From DAOMOD01 sp035444205 (GTDB lineage: Bacteria > Pseudomonadota > Gammaproteobacteria > Xanthomonadales > BPKI01), in assembly GCA_035444205.1 (NCBI GenBank), contig DAOMOD010000168.1, positions 1 to 9,031 on the forward strand: a stretch of DNA of 9,031 bases, given 5' to 3'. Positions 1 to 6,471 of this stretch are shown here, piece by piece. Both the position numbers and the translations under genes were made by a program. The notes under the pieces were generated by a model. The model saw nothing but the letters and a program-made list of their open reading frames with translations, ran no database searches and was not told the DNA's origin. Each line of letters starts with the position of its first letter. Within the stretch, counting starts at the first letter, position 1.

Positions 1-555
1 TCCAACGGCGGCAACGTGATGCGCTGGATCCTGTCCAACCCGACCTGGGATTCGCGCTATCCGACCATCATCCAGCGCACGCGCTGGGTCAACGCGTTGG
101 CACCGTCGTCAGCGGGCACGCCGCTGGCCGATGCGGTGATGAACGGCAACGTGTTCGAGGCCTCGCTGGGCTGGCTGCTCGGCTACCAGAACGACGCGGT
201 GCGCATGCAGCAGGTGAGCTGGATGGCGTTCTACAACCAGAACTACCTGTACGGCACCTCGGGTCGACCGAGCCTGCCCAAGGGCTTCTGGAACGTGGTC
301 GGAACCAATGTCCGCTCGGCGGTATGGAGCGGCAACTCGTACTGCGGCGGCTACTTCGAGAACGTCGGCCTGACCATCACCCAGGCCTGGCTCAACTCCT
401 GCTCCGACGGCTTCCTCAACTGCACCAGCCAGAACGCCGCCGGCCGACTGTGGTTCTACGACTACAACCGCATGCAGAACAGCTACGTGCTGAGTCACAA
501 CCAGAGTCGCCGGCCCTGCTTCGGCCTCGACGTCATCCTGCGCAACGACCTCTGA
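1..555 (+). CDS. Lipase-like alpha/beta hydrolase, C-terminal part (5' end outside window)
   Basis: The frame is open from base 1, so this is the last 184 residues of a longer protein; a GTG at 16 is only an internal codon. The visible part starts with S-N-G-G, which fits the nucleophile elbow of an alpha/beta hydrolase (GxSxG, with Ser at visible residue 1). About 30 residues on comes NALAPSSAGTPLADAV, resembling the post-elbow strand and 'P..GTPLAD' segment of bacterial lipases. A histidine in SHNQSRR (visible residue 166) could be the catalytic His; this is inference. Cysteines in YCGG, SCSDG, NCTS and PCFG suggest a disulfide-bonded, exported enzyme. The stop overlaps the ribosome-binding site of the next gene, whose product also carries a signal peptide, so the two are probably co-expressed and both exported. 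Substrate is unknown. I am fairly sure of the fold and unsure of the specificity. Confidence 0.6.
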   Translation, partial: SNGGNVMRWILSNPTWDSRYPTIIQRTRWVNALAPSSAGTPLADAVMNGNVFEASLGWLLGYQNDAVRMQQVSWMAFYNQNYLYGTSGRPSLPKGFWNVVGTNVRSAVWSGNSYCGGYFENVGLTITQAWLNSCSDGFLNCTSQNAAGRLWFYDYNRMQNSYVLSHNQSRRPCFGLDVILRNDL

Positions 556-566
556 GGAGCCCCGAC

Positions 567-1808
567 ATGAAACAGATCAGCGTTTTCTGCGGCGCCCTCC
601 TGCTGGGCGCGAGCCTCGTCGCCCACGCCGGCGACAAGTCCCTGCGGCTGTCGGCCGCGCAATCGGGCGACCTGGTTCCCTCCGCGTTGTTCAGCGCCAA
701 GGGCCACGGCATCGACCTCAACCCATCGCGCGACGCGGTCACCTTTTCGTGGGCCATCGAGGAAGGCGTCGACGTCGATTTCGCGCCTGAACCTTTCCGT
801 GCCGAGAGTCGTGAGTTCTGGACGTCGGTCGAGGCCGGGCAGTTCCAGCGCGGCGTCGACATTGTCACCACGGCGCCGAGTGCGGTCATCCGCATCAGCC
901 CGGTGGGCGAACGCGCGGAAGCCGTGGATCTTGACGGGCTGCAGGTGATCCGACAGGGTCGCAGCATGGGACGCGACGAAGCGGTACAGAATCTCGCCGA
1001 CGCCGACCAGTTGCGCCATGCCGGTGCGCCGTTTCCCGATGGCACCGCCGCTTTCCGGCTGAGCCGGGAGGCCGGCGCCGGCGCCATGCGGCTGGTGCTG
1101 CCGAGAACTCGTGGTGCGACCCTGCTGCACGTCTTCGAACCCGACAGCAGCCACCTGATGCATCTCGGTGCCGAGCGCGACGTGGTCGTCTCCGGAAACG
1201 AGTTGCGCCTGCACGGCCAGTTCCGCGCCGAGGGCGTGGGACGCGCCCCGAGCGTGGTACAGGGCATCGTGACCGCGCCGGGCGGACGGACCTGGCCGGT
1301 GTCATTCCTTATCGGCCGCAACGGCGACTTCGAAGGCACGCTGCGCGTCGACGGGATGGCCGGCGGCGGACCGGGACTGTGGGAAGCACACGTCTTCGCC
1401 GCTCTGCCGGGAAGCGAGGGCGACGTGCTGCGCGACTCCAGAACCGCCTTCGCGGTGTCCGTGCCCACCGCCCGCCTGAGTGGCGCGATCACGCATCAGG
1501 ATGCCGGGCGTGATGGCGGTCTGGCCTTCGACCTCGGTGTCGAAACCGCCCTGGCGGCGCGCTACGAGGTGCGCGGCATTCTGGTCGGTACCGATCGCGA
1601 CGGCCAACCGGTGGCGGTCGCGGTGGGCAACTCGGCGGCGTGGCTGGAAGCCGGCGACCGCAGTCTGCCGCTGGTCTTCAGCGCCGAATCGATCCGGCGC
1701 GACGACATAGGCGCCCCTTACCAGATTCGGGACCTGCGCCTGATCCGCCAGGGCGACATGGATCTGCAGGAGCGGCGCAACCTGGCGTTCGCCATCGACA
1801 GACTCTGA
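567..1808 (+). CDS. Secreted DUF4785-like protein
   Basis: 413 residues. The ATG at 567 is chosen because AGGAG (555-559) lies 7 nt upstream and the product then begins with a clear Sec signal peptide: positive start (MKQ), a hydrophobic stretch, and A-H-A before Gly22 as a signal peptidase I site. The frame is open much further upstream, but that stretch overlaps the hydrolase gene. The mature protein has no cysteine and no transmembrane segment, so it is probably periplasmic or secreted and soluble. The second half is rich in alternating hydrophobic residues and glycines (VQGIVTAPGGRTWPVSF, RYEVRGILVGTDRDG), consistent with beta-sandwich domains. I match it from memory to DUF4785 proteins of Xanthomonadaceae and Legionella, whose function is not known. 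It follows the hydrolase by 11 nt, so a shared role is plausible. A strong terminator follows. Confidence 0.6.
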   Translation: MKQISVFCGALLLGASLVAHAGDKSLRLSAAQSGDLVPSALFSAKGHGIDLNPSRDAVTFSWAIEEGVDVDFAPEPFRAESREFWTSVEAGQFQRGVDIVTTAPSAVIRISPVGERAEAVDLDGLQVIRQGRSMGRDEAVQNLADADQLRHAGAPFPDGTAAFRLSREAGAGAMRLVLPRTRGATLLHVFEPDSSHLMHLGAERDVVVSGNELRLHGQFRAEGVGRAPSVVQGIVTAPGGRTWPVSFLIGRNGDFEGTLRVDGMAGGGPGLWEAHVFAALPGSEGDVLRDSRTAFAVSVPTARLSGAITHQDAGRDGGLAFDLGVETALAARYEVRGILVGTDRDGQPVAVAVGNSAAWLEAGDRSLPLVFSAESIRRDDIGAPYQIRDLRLIRQGDMDLQERRNLAFAIDRL

Positions 1809-1831
1809 GCGAGGCTCAAGGTAGCATCGGG

Positions 1832-1861
1832 AAGGCCGGGATCAGCCCGGCCTTTCTTTTT
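1832..1861 (+). terminator. Rho-independent terminator after the DUF4785-like gene
   Basis: A perfect 9-bp stem (AAGGCCGGG at 1832-1840, CCCGGCCTT at 1846-1854) with a 5-nt loop ATCAG is followed by the T-rich run TTTCTTTTT ending at 1861. It begins 24 nt after the stop codon. This is the best terminator in the window and ends the plus-strand pair of secreted-protein genes. Confidence 0.9.
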
Positions 1862-1873
1862 GGTGCGACTGCG

Positions 1874-2029
1874 CGTGTCGGTGTTTCACATTTCTTGATC
1901 GGAGCGCCTGCGGCGCGGCTTGTTGTGTCGTCCATGACGGGGGTTCCGTCCGCCGGGAGGCGGACGGAACCCAGGTCAGGGATGACACAACAACCCGCGC
2001 CGCAGGCGCTCCGAACAAGCACCGACACG
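1874..2029. repeat. Large imperfect palindrome (~156 bp) between convergent genes
   Basis: The two halves are inverted copies of one another. At the centre is a perfect 14-bp stem (GGGTTCCGTCCGCC at 1941-1954, its complement at 1959-1972) with loop GGGA. Further out, CGGAGCGCCTGCGGCGCGG at 1900-1918 pairs perfectly with 1995-2013. At the ends, CGTGTCGGTG (1874-1883) pairs with 2020-2029. The left arm carries about 10 extra bases between its end and the 19-bp block. One arm is found again at 8871-8925, so this is a dispersed intergenic repeat family arranged head to head. It has no ORF of its own and lies between the ends of the DUF4785-like gene and epmA, where RNA from either strand would fold into a long hairpin. 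Confidence 0.85.
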
Positions 2030-2033
2030 TAGC

Positions 2034-2058
2034 GGTCGCAGCTTTCGCAGCTCCTACA
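2034..2058 (-). repeat. GTAG-headed REP-like element
   Basis: Read on the minus strand it is TGTAGGAGC, a 10-nt variable middle, then GCGACC. The same ends flank a clean stem-loop at 8999-9024. TGTAGGAGC...GCGACC is the form of the abundant short repeats I know from intergenic regions of Xanthomonadales and pseudomonads, often called REPs. The internal hairpin of this copy is poor: only AGCT/AGCT plus an outer GTAG/CTAC. Confidence 0.6.
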
Positions 2059-2112
2059 TGAGAGTGCGAGCAAGCCGCCGTGACCCGGCCGCCGGGAGGC
2101 AGTCAAGACCCT

Positions 2113-2125
2113 CGTCATGGACGAC
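2113..2125 (-). repeat. Extra copy of the 13-mer core of the palindromic repeat
   Basis: GTCGTCCATGACG on the minus strand is identical to 1927-1939 and 8898-8910 on the plus strand. It lies just after the epmA stop codon. It may be the remnant of another repeat arm; the flanking bases match only weakly (GAGGGTC instead of GGGGTTC). Confidence 0.5.
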
Positions 2126-2133
2126 CACAAGTC

Positions 2134-3093
2134 TCACGCCCGGTCAAACGGAAACGCCAGCACCTCGGCGATGTCCGTGGCGTCCAGCAGGTACATCAGC
2201 AACCGGTCCACACCCAACGCCACACCGGCGCAATCGGGAAGGCCGCGCATCAGCGCGTCGAGCAGATGCTCGTCGATGGGCATGGCCTGCGAGCCGCGCG
2301 CCGCGCGCCGCCGGTTGTCGGCTTCGAATCGGGTGCGCTGCTCGACGGCATCGGTCAGCTCCCAGTAGCCGTTGGCCAGTTCCTGGCGGCCGAGGAATGC
2401 TTCGAAGCGGGCGGCGCGCGGCGGGGCACCTGGCAGCAACCGCGCCAGGGCGCACTGGCTGGCAGGGTAGTCGTAGACGAAGAGCAGGCCGTCCGCGGGC
2501 AGGGCCGGTTGCAGGATGTGGGTGATGGCCAGATCCAGCCAGTCGTCGCGCGAGAGTCCGCCCGTGTCGATACCGCGGTCGAGCAGAGGCTCCCTGAGCG
2601 CCTCGATGTTCGCCTCGAAGGGATCCAGGCCAAGTCCTTGCAAAAACCAGTCGCGGTAGCTCAGGCGCCGTACGTGCACGCGTTTGTCCACCAGTCGCAG
2701 GCACTCGACAATCAGTGCCTCGACCTCGTCCATCAGCGCATGGTGGTCGATGCCGACGCGGTACCACTCGAGCAGGGTGAACTCAGGATTGTGCCGGCGC
2801 CCCGCCTCGCCGTTGCGGAACACTCGCGCCAGCTCGAACAGATCGCCGACGCCCGCGGCCAGCAGGCGCTTGTGGAAAAACTCGGGAGAGGTGCGCAGAA
2901 ACCGCTGTGTGGCGCCGCCCCGACCCGGGCCGGTGAAATCGGCGCGGAAGCTGTCGATATGGACGTCGGTGGCGGCTGCCGCCGAAAGTACCGGGGTCTC
3001 CACTTCCAGCACACCGCGCGCCGCGAAGAACCCGCGAACAAGATGGTTGAGCCGGGCGCGAAACGCCAGGCTGTCGCGGATTTCAGTGCTCAT
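2134..3093 (-). CDS. epmA: EF-P--(R)-beta-lysine ligase EpmA (lysyl-tRNA synthetase-like)
   Basis: 319 residues, close to the 325 of E. coli EpmA (also PoxA/YjeA/GenX), and similar along its whole length. It is a class II lysyl-tRNA synthetase catalytic domain without the N-terminal anticodon-binding domain. In the known family it activates (R)-beta-lysine with ATP and attaches it to a lysine of elongation factor P, which helps ribosomes through polyproline stretches; it works with the aminomutase EpmB. Visible marks: TSPEFFHKRLLAAG (68-81), motif 2 as VFRNGEAGRRHNPEFTLLEW (91-110), ELANGYWELTDA (238-249), and motif 3 as GVALGVDRLLM (290-300). The ATG at 3093 aligns with the family start; the frame remains open upstream inside ligA, but that part is not EpmA-like. 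The start lies within the end of ligA (ATGAGCACTGA, 11-bp overlap), so translation is probably coupled. Neither efp nor epmB is in this window. Confidence 0.96.
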   Translation of the reverse strand: MSTEIRDSLAFRARLNHLVRGFFAARGVLEVETPVLSAAAATDVHIDSFRADFTGPGRGGATQRFLRTSPEFFHKRLLAAGVGDLFELARVFRNGEAGRRHNPEFTLLEWYRVGIDHHALMDEVEALIVECLRLVDKRVHVRRLSYRDWFLQGLGLDPFEANIEALREPLLDRGIDTGGLSRDDWLDLAITHILQPALPADGLLFVYDYPASQCALARLLPGAPPRAARFEAFLGRQELANGYWELTDAVEQRTRFEADNRRRAARGSQAMPIDEHLLDALMRGLPDCAGVALGVDRLLMYLLDATDIAEVLAFPFDRA

Positions 3094-5181
3094 GCTCGGC
3101 CAGCAGCGCCAGCAGCGCCGCCTCGTCGAGCACTTCGACACCCAGTTCGCGCGCCTTGTCGAGCTTGCTTCCGGCGGCCTCGCCGGCGACCACGAAACTG
3201 GTCTTCTTCGACACGCTGCCGGCGGCCTTGGCGCCCAGTGCCTCCAGACGCGCCTTGGCCTCGTCGCGGGCCATGCCGGACAAGGTCCCGGTGAGCACCA
3301 CGGTCTTTCCGGCCAGCGGCCCTTGTGCGGTCTGCTGGCCGTCCCCTTCCGGCCAGCACACGCCGGCCTCGCGCAATGCGGCAATCGCCTCGCGATTGTG
3401 CGACTCGTGGAAAAAGCTGGCGATATGCGCGGCCACCACGGGACCCACGTCGGGAATCCTGGTCAGTGCCGGGCAGCGTTCGGTTGTCTTGAGATCCGGG
3501 TCGTGCAACGTGGCGAAATCGGATTCGGCGGCTTCGATCAGCGCGTCGAGCGATCCGAACCAGCGCGCCAGCTGTTTGGCGGTGGCCTCGCCCACTTCGC
3601 GAATGCCTAGCGCAAACAGAAAGCGATCGAGCTTCGCCTGGCGACTCTGCGCAATCGCCGCGACCAGATTCTCGGCCCACCTGGTCGCCACCTTGCCCTG
3701 CTTCACCGTTTCCGGGACACGGTCGTCGCGTTCGTCGGCGCGCCGTTTCATCTCCACGAAATCGTCCACCGTCAGCCGGTACAGGTCGGCCACCGAGTGC
3801 ACGAGTTCGAATTCGACCAGGTCCTCGACGATGCGGTCGCCCATTCCTTCGATGTCCATGGCGCGGCGCGAGGCGAAATGGCGGATCGCCTCCTTGCGCT
3901 GCGCCGGACAGACCAGGCCGCCGCTGCAGCGTGCCACCGCCTCGCCCTCGGCGCGTTCGATGGCGGAGCCGCAGGCCGGGCAGACCTCGGGCATGACGAA
4001 CGGCAAGGCTTCGGGCGGACGCCGCTCGGCCACCACGCCGACGACTTCGGGGATGACATCGCCTGCACGGCGCACAATGACGCTGTCGCCGACGCGCACA
4101 TCGAGGCGTGCGATCTGATCGGCATTGTGCAGCGTGGCACTGGTGACGGTGACACCAGCCACCTGCACCGGCCGCAGCCGTGCCACCGGCGTGATGGCTC
4201 CGGTACGACCGACCTGCACGTCGATGGCTTCGAGAACGGTCAGTTCCTCCTGCGCCGGAAACTTGTGGGCGAGCGCAAAGCGCGGCGCGCGCGATACGAA
4301 ACCGAGCTGCGCCTGCCAGTCGCAGCGGTCGACCTTGTAGACCACGCCGTCGATGTCGTAGGGCAGTCGGTCGCGGCGTGCGCCGATGCGCCGGTAGTAC
4401 TCGAGGCAGTTTTCCGACCCCACGGCTACCGCGGCTTCGGGACTGACCGGCAGACCCCAATCGCGCAGCCGCGCCAGGATCAGGCTGTGCCGATCGGGAA
4501 GATCGCCGTCCTCGACCAGCCCGGTACCATAGGCGAAGAACGCCAGCGGCCGGCTAGCGGCGATGCGCGGATCGAGCTGGCGAACGCTGCCGGCGGCGGC
4601 ATTGCGGGGATTGGCGAAGGTACGCTCGCCACGCTCGCGCAGCCGCGCGTTCATCGTTTCGAAGCCGCCGCGCGGCATATAGATTTCGCCGCGCACTTCG
4701 AGTCGCCGCGGCCAACCGTCGCCGCGCAGTCGCACCGGGACCGCACGTACGGTGCGCACGCTGTGGCTCACGTCTTCCCCGGTCACGCCGTCGCCGCGCG
4801 TGGCGGCTCGAACGAACAGGCCGTCCTCGTACAGCAGCGACATGGCCAGGCCGTCGAGCTTGGGTTCCACCGAGAACTCGATGTCATCCGTACCCAACGC
4901 CTTGACAATGCGGCGGAAGAAATCCGTCGCCTCCTCCTCGCTGAAGGCATTGCCCAGGCTGAGCATCGGCACCGCGTGCGTCACCTGCTCGAAGCGGCCC
5001 ACCGGGGTGCGGCGCTGGCAAACTGCGGATGCGCCGCTTCCAGCTCGCCAAGCTCACGCAACAGACGATCGTACTCGACGTCCGGAACGCTCGGATCGTC
5101 CAGCACGAAGTAGCGGTAGTTGTGCTCCTCGATCTCGCGGCGCAGGGCCTCGATGCGTGCGGCGGCTTCGCTGGCTGTCAT
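3083..5181 (-). CDS. ligA: NAD+-dependent DNA ligase LigA, reading frame broken near the 5' end
   Basis: LigA seals nicks in DNA with NAD+ in replication and repair and is normally essential. The ATG at 5181 begins a typical domain Ia (MTASEAAARIEALRREIEEHNYRYF). That frame runs off after HPQFASA and stops at 4981. The rest continues in another frame as 639 residues from about 5002 (a GTG) to 3083. Numbered from that GTG: adenylated Lys48 in EPKLDG, ATRGDG (67-72), the OB-fold, zinc cysteines 341, 344, 359 and 365, helix-hairpin-helix repeats (383-530) and a BRCT domain (about 562-639). Two segments, about 412-442 and 500-515, are extra relative to E. coli. The span is 2099 nt, not a multiple of three. 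Conserved DSPTQRVGG-type sequence is missing at the break, so about 28 nt appear lost. I infer a functional ligA with a sequence error or a recent lesion. It is upstream of and coupled to epmA. Confidence 0.93.
5003..5022 (-). other. Frame break in ligA
   Basis: In the frame from 5181 the protein reads HPQFASA-APRWAASSR-stop. In the downstream frame the same bases read QRRTPVGRFEQVTH. Other LigA proteins have about 19 residues between the HP and the Phe of the 'F.Q..H' motif, including the near-invariant SPTQRVG; here only about 9-10 can be placed. The simplest reading is an out-of-frame deletion of about 28 nt (3n+1) rather than a single-base slip. Confidence 0.85.
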
Positions 5182-5208
5182 GGTGCTCGGAAGTACCTGA
5201 AGTGCCGA

Positions 5209-5214
5209 ATGATA
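5209..5214 (-). promoter_or_regulatory. Possible -10 box for ligA
   Basis: TATCAT on the minus strand matches the sigma70 -10 consensus at 5 of 6 bases and lies 27 nt before the ligA ATG. No reasonable -35 box is found about 17 nt upstream, so this is weak. A promoter is nevertheless expected here, because three hairpins separate ligA from dksA. Confidence 0.25.
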
Positions 5215-5274
5215 GTCCGCCTGGGCCCGATGCGGCGTATCGCTTCGCCCGTACCCTCTCCCTCCCTTCGGGCA

Positions 5275-5295
5275 CCCTCTCCCGACGGGAGAGGG
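5275..5295. repeat. CCCTCTCCC/GGGAGAGGG hairpin, likely dispersed intergenic repeat
   Basis: A perfect 9-bp stem (5275-5283 with 5287-5295) has a GAC loop. Just beside it, CCCTCTCCCTCCC (5254-5266) repeats the same arm. I recall this C/T-rich, G/A-rich pattern as a common intergenic repeat in Xanthomonadales and other proteobacteria. It lies between dksA and ligA and has no T-tract on either strand. Confidence 0.6.
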
Positions 5296-5311
5296 GAGTG
5301 TGCGAACGAAT

Positions 5312-5333
5312 GACGGCCCCAACAGGGGCCGTC
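5312..5333 (-). terminator. Probable terminator hairpin after dksA
   Basis: A perfect 9-bp GC-rich stem (GACGGCCCC at 5312-5320, GGGGCCGTC at 5325-5333) has a 4-nt loop. On the minus strand it is followed by ATTCGTTCG, only moderately T-rich. It begins 27 nt after the dksA stop codon and is the best candidate for separating dksA from ligA transcription. Confidence 0.55.
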
Positions 5334-5341
5334 TGCACACA

Positions 5342-5363
5342 CTGAAAGCCGCAAGGCTTTCAG
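5342..5363 (-). terminator. Hairpin overlapping the dksA stop codon
   Basis: CTGAAAGCC (5342-5350) and GGCTTTCAG (5355-5363) form a perfect 9-bp stem with a 4-nt loop; the stop codon is part of the stem. There is no T-tract, so it may protect the mRNA 3' end or act together with the next hairpin rather than terminate by itself. Confidence 0.45.
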
Positions 5364-6343
5364 TCGCCCATCTGCTTCTGCAGGTGCTCGCGGCGCTCCT
5401 GCGCATCCAGGCACAGGGTGGCGATGGGGCGCGCCTCCAGTCGTTCCAGGCCGATCTCCTCGTCGGTTTCCTCGCAGTAGCCGTAGCGCCCCTCGTCGAT
5501 GCGGCGCAGGGCCTGGTCGATCTTGGCGATCAGCTTGCGATAGCGGTCGCGGGTGCGCAGCTCAAGCGCGTTCTCCGATTCGCGCGTGGCGCGTTCGGCT
5601 TCGTCGCCGACGTCGCGCACTTCGCCGCGGAGATTGTCGATGGTCTGGCGCGACTCCTCCACCAGTTCGTCGCGCCAGTTCAACAGCTTCTGGCGGAAGT
5701 ACTCGAGGTGGTACGCATTCATGTACTCCTCCTTCGGCGAAGGACGATATCCCTCGGGAAGGTCGACCCGGATCGGAACCACCACGGCTGGCCTTTCGAC
5801 CTGTGCCGCCTTGGTCGATGGCCGCGCGCTGGTCGCCACTGCCTTGACGCCCGCGCCTGCGCGGGCCACTGCTTTCGCGCCTGCGCGCGCCGGGGTCGAT
5901 GTTGCCTTGCTGGTCTTGCTGCTTGTCTTGCTCACGGATCTCAATGGTCTTGGTGCTGCCGCAGCGGGGATTGCGGACTTGCCTGGGGGTGGGGTGAGCT
6001 TTCTGGTGGCCGCCTTCACGGTCGGCTTCGCGGCCTTCTTCGGTGCAGCCTTCTTCGGCGCGGGCTTCGCTGCCTTCTTCAGTGCAGCCTTCTTCGGCGC
6101 GGGTTTCGCGGCCTTCTTCGGTGCAGGCTTCTTCGCCACGGGTTTCGCCGCCTTCTTCGGTGCAGGCTTCTTCGCCACGGGCTTCGCGGCCTTCTTTGGT
6201 GCAGGCTTGGCGGCGGGCCTGGATTTCCCCTGGCCGGCACCCACCTTTCTGGATGCGGCCGATGCGGCGCGGTTGGCCGCCTTGGCGGCAGCCTTGAGGA
6301 TATCCTTGGCGGAACTGGACTTCTTGGTGCTTCGCGTTGCCAC
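5360..6343 (-). CDS. dksA: RNA polymerase-binding transcription factor DksA, with long Lys/Ala/Pro-rich N-terminus
   Basis: 327 residues, about twice the length of E. coli DksA (151). Residues about 200-327 are the DksA part: a coiled coil whose tip keeps the D-x-x-D-x-A signature (D244, D247, A249), then the globular zinc-finger region ending in GYCEET and RLEARPIATLCLDA. Only two of four zinc cysteines remain, in the pattern C290-x2-T293-x17-C311-x2-A314, the same pattern I know from the zinc-independent DksA2 of Pseudomonas aeruginosa. DksA enters the RNA polymerase secondary channel and, with ppGpp, represses rRNA promoters and activates amino-acid promoters. Residues 1-180 are low-complexity and very basic, with PAPKKAAKPVAKK repeats like histone H1 tails, so DNA or RNA binding is possible (inference). 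Start is GTG at 6343, supported by AGGAG 7 nt upstream and a promoter behind it. Confidence 0.92.
   Translation of the reverse strand: MATRSTKKSSSAKDILKAAAKAANRAASAASRKVGAGQGKSRPAAKPAPKKAAKPVAKKPAPKKAAKPVAKKPAPKKAAKPAPKKAALKKAAKPAPKKAAPKKAAKPTVKAATRKLTPPPGKSAIPAAAAPRPLRSVSKTSSKTSKATSTPARAGAKAVARAGAGVKAVATSARPSTKAAQVERPAVVVPIRVDLPEGYRPSPKEEYMNAYHLEYFRQKLLNWRDELVEESRQTIDNLRGEVRDVGDEAERATRESENALELRTRDRYRKLIAKIDQALRRIDEGRYGYCEETDEEIGLERLEARPIATLCLDAQERREHLQKQMGD
6023..6208 (-). repeat. Tandem repeats in the dksA 5' half encoding PAPKKAAK units
   Basis: The protein units are residues 47-59 and 60-72 (both PAPKKAAKPVAKK), 73-80 (PAPKKAAK), 81-93 and 94-106 (PAPKKAA[L/P]KKAAK). At DNA level the first two 39-bp units (6167-6205 and 6128-6166) differ at only 3 positions, so duplication looks recent and copy number may vary between strains. 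Confidence 0.85.
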
Positions 6344-6350
6344 GTTGCAA

Positions 6351-6355
6351 CTCCT
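6351..6355 (-). promoter_or_regulatory. Ribosome binding site deciding the GTG start of dksA
   Basis: AGGAG on the minus strand, 7 nt before the GTG at 6343. No ATG occurs in frame until deep within the gene, so this site fixes the start. Confidence 0.8.
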
Positions 6356-6384
6356 GACTATGCCTTGAGGCCGAGCGGTCGCGT

Positions 6385-6413
6385 GTTATAGCCTAAGACC
6401 ATACCAGCGGCAA
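6385..6413 (-). promoter_or_regulatory. Sigma70-like promoter of dksA
   Basis: On the minus strand, -35 TTGCCG (6408-6413, 4 of 6 to consensus) and -10 TATAAC (6385-6390, 5 of 6) are separated by exactly 17 bp. Transcription should start near 6378, giving a 5' leader of about 35 nt that contains the AGGAG site. Confidence 0.65.
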
Positions 6414-6471
6414 CCGTGCTTGTCGGCCGTTTCAACCGGCGCCCATTCTCGCACGGCCTTCGAGTCCTTAC

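Noticed and set aside
1874..2058. CRISPR array or insertion sequence
   Set aside because: The repeats are inverted rather than regularly spaced direct repeats, and there is no transposase gene.
2084..2096. CCCGG/CCGGG hairpin as epmA terminator
   Set aside because: Only 5 bp with no T-tract; common by chance in this GC-rich sequence.
1816..2130. Minus-strand ORF of 104 residues between the DUF4785-like gene and epmA
   Set aside because: It lies within the palindromic repeat. Its VMDDTTSRAAGAP peptide reappears as VMDDTSNRAVGVP in another ORF at the second repeat copy, so both are repeat translations, not genes.
2080..3294. 404-residue plus-strand ORF opposite epmA
   Set aside because: Shadow of epmA; EpmA matches its family over the entire length.
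4981..5022. Programmed ribosomal frameshift in ligA
   Set aside because: No slippery heptamer is visible, and a frameshift could not supply the missing SPTQRVG residues.
5553..6368. Plus-strand ORF rich in FAAFFGAGF, looking like a membrane or repeat protein
   Set aside because: It is the antisense of the KKAAKP repeats of dksA; the DksA frame has family motifs, a promoter and a ribosome site.
6418..6448. Possible yidD promoter (TTGTCG, 17 bp, CCATTC)
   Set aside because: The -10 match is too poor to support.
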